From: Candidatus Saccharibacteria bacterium UBA6040
Lineage (GTDB): Bacteria; Patescibacteriota; Saccharimonadia; Saccharimonadales; Saccharimonadaceae
Assembly (NCBI GenBank): GCA_002429245.1
Contig: DIZA01000002.1
Coordinates: 1 to 64,000, forward strand
Length of the DNA stretch: 64,000 bases
Reading direction: 5' to 3'
The translations under genes were made by a program, and so were the position numbers. The stretch's first letter is position 1; each line of letters starts with the position of its first letter. Below are positions 60,321 through 64,000 of the stretch, in pieces. Under the pieces are notes generated by a model. That model was not told where the DNA came from. It ran no database searches and saw only the letters and a list, made by a program, of their open reading frames with translations.

Positions 60321-61619
60321 ATGAAGATTGCTATCGCGGGTTATGGGGTTGAGGGTGAAGCAAATTACAACTATTGGTCCGCTGATTCAGCCAATGAAAT
60401 AACGATTGTTGATGACTCTGAGACACCGAAATTTGCTGTTCCAGAAGGGGTGAAAACACTTCTTGGTGAGGACGCTTTTCAAAAACTCGATGGCTTTGAT
60501 CTGGTGATACGAACGCCTGGACTGTCGCCACACCGCATCAAGACTGACGGTAAGATCTGGTCTGCAACGAATGAATTCTTTGAAAAATGTCCCGCGCCAA
60601 TCATTGGTGTGACTGGCTCAAAAGGCAAGGGGACAACAGCCAGCCTGATTGCTTCGATTTTGCAGGCTGCTGGCCGTACAGTATACCTTGTTGGTAATAT
60701 CGGACAGCCTGCGCTTAACCTCCTCCCGCACATTCAACCAAGCGATATTATTGTGTACGAACTCTCTAGCTTTCAGCTGTGGGACATTGAGCGCTCACCT
60801 CAGACGGCAGTCGTGCTGTTTATTGAACCAGAGCACCTTGATGTTCATACAGATATGGCAGAATACGTTGCCGCAAAAGCGAATATTGCTCGTTTTCAGT
60901 ACACGAGCGAAGACATTATTATCTATAACAACGAGAATGAATACTCTCGTACAATTGCCGACCTCTCCTCTGGTATAAAAATAGGATATCCGAGTGAAAG
61001 TACGACGCATATTAAAGAGGGTAGCTTCTATAATGGTGAACAAAAAATTTGTTCAGTCGATGTTTTACGGATACGGGGTGCACATAATCAATCGAATGCC
61101 ATCGCGGCTATCGATGCTGCCTGGAAGTTCGTCAAAGACCCTGAAACCATTGAGGTGGGGCTTCGTACGTTCAGAGGATTGCCACACCGACTCGCTTTTG
61201 TCCGTAACGTGAAAGGTGTTGATTTCTACGATGATAGTATCGCAACGACGCCAACGAGTGCCGTGGCCGCAATCGCAGCATTTGAGCAACCGAAAGTACT
61301 TATTATCGGTGGATCTGACAAGGGTGCCGATTACAAACCACTCATAACAGCCATTGCTGGGAGTGGCTCTATCCGTGCCATCATTTCAGTAGGGGCGAAT
61401 GGTGCTCACATTACAGGCATGCTTGATGATCACAGCCTTCCAAAAGTACACCGTGTCGACTCGACGGATATGAGTGAGATCGTTAAAACAGCGGCTTCAC
61501 TCGCAAAACCAAATGATGTCGTTATCTTAAGTCCTGCTGCAGCAAGCTTTGATATGTTCAAGAGTTATGTTGATCGCGGTGAGCAGTTTGTTGCTGCCGT
61601 GAATGCACTCGAAGACTAG
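60321..61619 (+). CDS. murD: UDP-N-acetylmuramoylalanine--D-glutamate ligase
   Basis: 432 residues. The N-terminal Rossmann-like domain (MKIAIAGYGVEGEANYNYW), ATP loop GVTGSKGKGTT, Mur ligase ELSSFQLW and a C-terminal domain with GLPHRLAFV and a DSIATTPTSA turn. It adds D-Glu to UDP-MurNAc-Ala. The D-Glu supplier murI lies immediately downstream in opposite orientation, overlapping by 4 nt. Confidence 0.94.
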   Translation: MKIAIAGYGVEGEANYNYWSADSANEITIVDDSETPKFAVPEGVKTLLGEDAFQKLDGFDLVIRTPGLSPHRIKTDGKIWSATNEFFEKCPAPIIGVTGSKGKGTTASLIASILQAAGRTVYLVGNIGQPALNLLPHIQPSDIIVYELSSFQLWDIERSPQTAVVLFIEPEHLDVHTDMAEYVAAKANIARFQYTSEDIIIYNNENEYSRTIADLSSGIKIGYPSESTTHIKEGSFYNGEQKICSVDVLRIRGAHNQSNAIAAIDAAWKFVKDPETIEVGLRTFRGLPHRLAFVRNVKGVDFYDDSIATTPTSAVAAIAAFEQPKVLIIGGSDKGADYKPLITAIAGSGSIRAIISVGANGAHITGMLDDHSLPKVHRVDSTDMSEIVKTAASLAKPNDVVILSPAAASFDMFKSYVDRGEQFVAAVNALED

Positions 61620-62269
61620 ACGCTTTCACTTCCCAGTAAACTAATAATTCGACTACCAATCGCATCGGATGGTTCGAGGACAAGTGCACGTGATCCAGCT
61701 TCGGTGACGGCTCGTTCTTTAAGCCAGTGGTAGTGGGTGCAAGCAAGTACGATGATGTCGACGTTTTGTTCGATCAGTTGAAAGACGGTTTCTTCGATAG
61801 GGACTTCATCCGCTTTTCCTGCTTCAATGAGTGATGCCCATGAGGTGGTGTCGGGTTCTAAAACGATGACGCCTTCGGCCCAGGTTTCTTTTAGAAGTTT
61901 GTAAGAATGACTCGCTAAAGTAACAGGAGTGGCGAGTACTGCAATAACGCCAGATTTGGTTTGGGTAGCGGCAGGCTTGACCATTGGCTCGATGCCGACG
62001 AAATTCATGTCGGGGTATTCAGTGCGTAGGTGCGTAATGGCAACCGTCGTGACGGTATTACAGGCAATGACGATCGCGTCACACTTCGCATCGATCAGGG
62101 GGTGAATCGCCGTATCGGTCAGTTGGATGATCTCTTCCTCGGGGCGACTGCCGTAGGGGACGTGTTCGTGGTCGTCGACGCAGATAATCTCGGCATCGGG
62201 CAATAGTTCACTGAGCCGCTTTGCAACCGCTCGTCCGCCAATACCAGAATCAAAAACGCCAATCTTCAT
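61616..62269 (-). CDS. murI: Glutamate racemase
   Basis: 217 residues with both catalytic Cys motifs: FDSGIGG (5-11), ACNTVTT (first Cys) and LACTHYHWL (second Cys). Makes D-glutamate for peptidoglycan. Shorter than the usual ~260. Minus strand, leaderless-type promoter (TATACT, 9 nt upstream). Confidence 0.92.
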   Translation of the reverse strand: MKIGVFDSGIGGRAVAKRLSELLPDAEIICVDDHEHVPYGSRPEEEIIQLTDTAIHPLIDAKCDAIVIACNTVTTVAITHLRTEYPDMNFVGIEPMVKPAATQTKSGVIAVLATPVTLASHSYKLLKETWAEGVIVLEPDTTSWASLIEAGKADEVPIEETVFQLIEQNVDIIVLACTHYHWLKERAVTEAGSRALVLEPSDAIGSRIISLLGSESV

Positions 62270-62278
62270 CTATAAGCA

Positions 62279-62329
62279 GTATAGCAAATATATTTGTTTG
62301 AAATATTCGCTACTTATTTTTCGTATAAT
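62279..62329. promoter_or_regulatory. Divergent promoters of murI and the ECF sigma gene
   Basis: Minus-strand TATACT (62279-62284) lies 9 nt from the murI start; plus-strand TATAAT (62324-62329) lies 7 nt from ATG 62337. The 67-bp gap contains nothing else, so both genes start with little or no leader. Confidence 0.6.
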
Positions 62330-62336
62330 GAGCATG

Positions 62337-62855
62337 ATGGACGAACAACGATACATAAATCGAATATTAAAAGGGGACGCGGACGCTTATCGTCATTTAG
62401 TGGAGCGGTATCAAACCGGTCTCATTATTCATTGTGAAAATATTTTAAAAGATCGCCAAGATGGGGAAGATATTGCGCAGGAATCTTTTATTAAGGCTTA
62501 TAGAAATCTTCATAAATTTTCAAATGAAAAAGCTAATTTTTCAACCTGGTTATATCGTATTGCAACAAACCTTTGCATTGATCTACTCCGTAAGAATAAG
62601 AAACAAGTTATCGTCAAGGATGTTGAAGCATTTCTCGAAGTAACAAACCCTCAGCACATTAAAGAGGACGAAATTCACCGTCTTCGTCAATTGATCGAAG
62701 AACTCGAACCGCCAAAGTATGCGGAAGTTATTAAAGCGTATTTTTGGGAAGGCAAAAGTTACCAGGAAATTGCGAGTATCTATAAAACCTCTACAAACAC
62801 TATTGGTACGTGGATGAGCCGTGCAAAACAGCAACTAAAGGAGAATCTTGTATGA
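62337..62855 (+). CDS. ECF-family RNA polymerase sigma factor
   Basis: 172 residues. Region 2 (ILKGDADAYRHLVERY, then DGEDIAQESFIKAYRNL) and region 4 HTH (GKSYQEIASIYKTSTNTIGTWMSRAKQQL) are complete. ATG 62337 is preferred over 62334 and over an upstream in-frame ATG at 62298 because the TATAAT box lies at 62324-62329. The stop overlaps the anti-sigma start (ATGA), the classic sigma/anti-sigma pair. Confidence 0.92.
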   Translation: MDEQRYINRILKGDADAYRHLVERYQTGLIIHCENILKDRQDGEDIAQESFIKAYRNLHKFSNEKANFSTWLYRIATNLCIDLLRKNKKQVIVKDVEAFLEVTNPQHIKEDEIHRLRQLIEELEPPKYAEVIKAYFWEGKSYQEIASIYKTSTNTIGTWMSRAKQQLKENLV

Positions 62856-64000
62856 AAGATACTTATTTTGATGCTTTAATGGCTGCTACACGACCAAAAA
62901 GCTACCACGCAAAGACGGATTTTACGGATAGAGTTATGACATCGATTCGTTCGCCTGAAATATTATCGTCGCAGTTTCGTAAAAAGAGTGTCAATAAAAA
63001 GGAGACACTATTTATGAAACTTCGTCATTTACCAAAGTTTGCTATCGTGGCTATCGCTATCGGTGCACTCTTGGTTGTATCAGGAAGCGCCTTTGCGGCG
63101 TATCAATTGTTGTGGCCAAAACCTGAGGTCCATGTTTCGCAGCCAACTACTTCCGCAAGTGGTCGCAAGGAAGTCGCAATTTCATTTGCACAGTGTGGAT
63201 CAACGACACTGGCATCTCACTACGAGTTAAAATCTAACGCGACGATAACGATTGACGAGGTGCCGATGGTGTTGAAGGCGCACTGTGAACTTGATGCAAT
63301 TGGGGCTTGGGCAGATACGACCTTTCCACATGATGGCCCAGGAATGGGAATCGGTGCCGGTGGGGCAAGTATGACCGAACACGACTCAACTTATGTAAAT
63401 GTCTCGCTCGCAACTCATGTGAAAGCGAAAGATGCGCAGTCCATTACCTTTGAAGGCCTGACGAAATATAATCAGACTGATACAACGATGACACCGACCT
63501 CAGCAACAAGGTATATTGCAGATGGTCGTGATGTTACGGCGGATGGGATACAGGTAGGAGATGCGGTAGCGTATGTGACGAGTAATGTGGCTCATTACAC
63601 ACCAAGTAGCACTTGTAATGCAACGACTTGTAGCATGACGGGAAAGCCAGTGAGCTCAACACTTGTTGCGGTCGTAAAGCTCGACCAACCTTTCCAATAT
63701 TACGATCAATTGGCATGGCAATCACTCAGTGAAGTCACGGTATGTAGTGGTAACCCAGAAGATACCTGTACTGCTGGGTATGGTGGCGCGATTGATTTAT
63801 ATAACGGAAATGCCGTCTTTAAAGATAAAGGCGATCAAATGAAAGAAATACAAGGTGTCGTGACGCAGTTAAACGGTCCATCGACGGTGATTCGTTCGAC
63901 ATCAGGGACGCTCTTTACGATTGTGACTAATACCGACGTTGTGTCGACATATAATACACAAAAAGCCGCTCAGTACTACAACAACCAGGTGGTCAAAATT
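62852..64000 (+). CDS. Membrane anti-sigma factor-like protein (partial, runs off the window)
   Basis: The frame stays open for 383 codons to the last base. Residues 1-60 are a short cytoplasmic part, 63-86 a transmembrane segment, and the remainder is extracytoplasmic, beta-rich, with several cysteines (HCELD, TSSTCNATTCS, CSGNPEDTC). AAAGGAG precedes the ATG. By position it is the anti-sigma partner, although the usual ZAS motif (HxxxCxxC) is absent. A second strong Shine-Dalgarno (AAAAAGGAG at 62996-63004) precedes an in-frame ATG at 63014, just before the membrane segment. Confidence 0.75.
   Translation, partial: MKDTYFDALMAATRPKSYHAKTDFTDRVMTSIRSPEILSSQFRKKSVNKKETLFMKLRHLPKFAIVAIAIGALLVVSGSAFAAYQLLWPKPEVHVSQPTTSASGRKEVAISFAQCGSTTLASHYELKSNATITIDEVPMVLKAHCELDAIGAWADTTFPHDGPGMGIGAGGASMTEHDSTYVNVSLATHVKAKDAQSITFEGLTKYNQTDTTMTPTSATRYIADGRDVTADGIQVGDAVAYVTSNVAHYTPSSTCNATTCSMTGKPVSSTLVAVVKLDQPFQYYDQLAWQSLSEVTVCSGNPEDTCTAGYGGAIDLYNGNAVFKDKGDQMKEIQGVVTQLNGPSTVIRSTSGTLFTIVTNTDVVSTYNTQKAAQYYNNQVVKI

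Noticed and set aside
1..64000. Alternative genetic code (UGA as glycine, code 25)
   Set aside because: Several intact genes end in TGA exactly where homologues end (the giant protein, the phosphoribosyltransferase, the ECF sigma factor), and no in-frame TGA interrupts conserved proteins.
1..64000. CRISPR arrays, insertion sequences, tRNA genes
   Set aside because: No regularly spaced direct repeats, no transposase frame and no cloverleaf with TTCRA arm were found in the intergenic regions by reading; a tRNAscan run was not possible.

Overview
The window looks like a chromosomal segment of a Candidate Phyla Radiation (Patescibacteria) genome, most likely Candidatus Saccharibacteria (TM7). 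The evidence is a set of streamlined housekeeping genes (short IF-2, prolyl-tRNA synthetase without its editing insertion, short adenylate kinase, NrdR without its zinc ribbon), large secreted or envelope proteins with no clear relatives, DUF5663-like and metallopeptidase CPR-type small proteins, and Gram-positive-like envelope features (LPxTG signal, LCP protein, sortable tails). TGA is used as a stop, so this is code 11 and not the code 25 of Absconditabacteria/Gracilibacteria. This placement is inferred from gene content; no search was run.

Layout. Positions 1-600 hold the 3' end of a 5S rRNA gene, its terminator and a gene-poor tail. 0.6-3.1 kb: a KGG-repeat protein, a zinc metallopeptidase, a ROK kinase, a DUF3850 protein and an LPETG surface protein. 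3.2-11.5 kb: rpsA, infB, then a four-gene unit built around a 1,344-residue membrane protein with a C-terminal glycosyltransferase-like domain. 11.5-20.2 kb: def-fmt, priA, a phosphoribosyltransferase, a winged-helix protein, recJ, rpsU, yqeY, adk, map and a Nudix hydrolase. 20.2-25.7 kb: a small membrane-protein unit between two inverted structured elements, then ftsA-ftsZ-nrdR-thioredoxin-like-VKOR. 25.7-29.1 kb: a T-box-like leader in front of a small gene and ileS. 29.1-34.8 kb: envelope proteins (zincin, two proteins with a shared GxAWxWW tail, a CAP-domain protein). 34.8-40.4 kb: rplU, parAB, lepB, LCP and a polytopic membrane protein. 40.4-50.4 kb: prmC/prfA/rpmE on the minus strand, then rpsB-tsf, frr-uppS-rseP-CPBP-proS, greA and an alpha/beta hydrolase. 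50.5-64 kb: lysS, an ABC exporter, serS, hpf, secA, an M16 peptidase, murD, murI, and an ECF sigma factor with its membrane anti-sigma partner, which runs off the end.

Three signals stand out. (1) A family of ~105-120-nt structured intergenic elements: five full copies and one partial copy. They have variable but compensating outer stems, two internal hairpins and conserved unpaired motifs (AGCCSAACGC between the hairpins, AGAGTG after the second). Two copies flank a small membrane-protein unit as inverted repeats and two flank parAB as direct repeats. Further structured elements of another type occur at 49.6-50.5 kb and 55.7 kb, including a 15-bp direct repeat that brackets one gene. (2) A pervasive leaderless-transcript architecture: about twenty genes have a TATAAT-like -10 box only 6-11 nt before the start codon. 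(3) Regulatory leaders: a T-box-like structure before ileS, an rpsB leader whose loop can pair with its own Shine-Dalgarno sequence, and a three-way-junction leader before greA.

Functionally the genes cover translation (initiation, elongation, recycling, release, aminoacylation, N-terminal processing), division and segregation, secretion (SecA, signal peptidase), envelope building (UppS, MurD, MurI, LCP) and stress signalling (ECF sigma/anti-sigma, HPF, KGG protein). Metabolic genes are nearly absent, as expected for a host-dependent organism.
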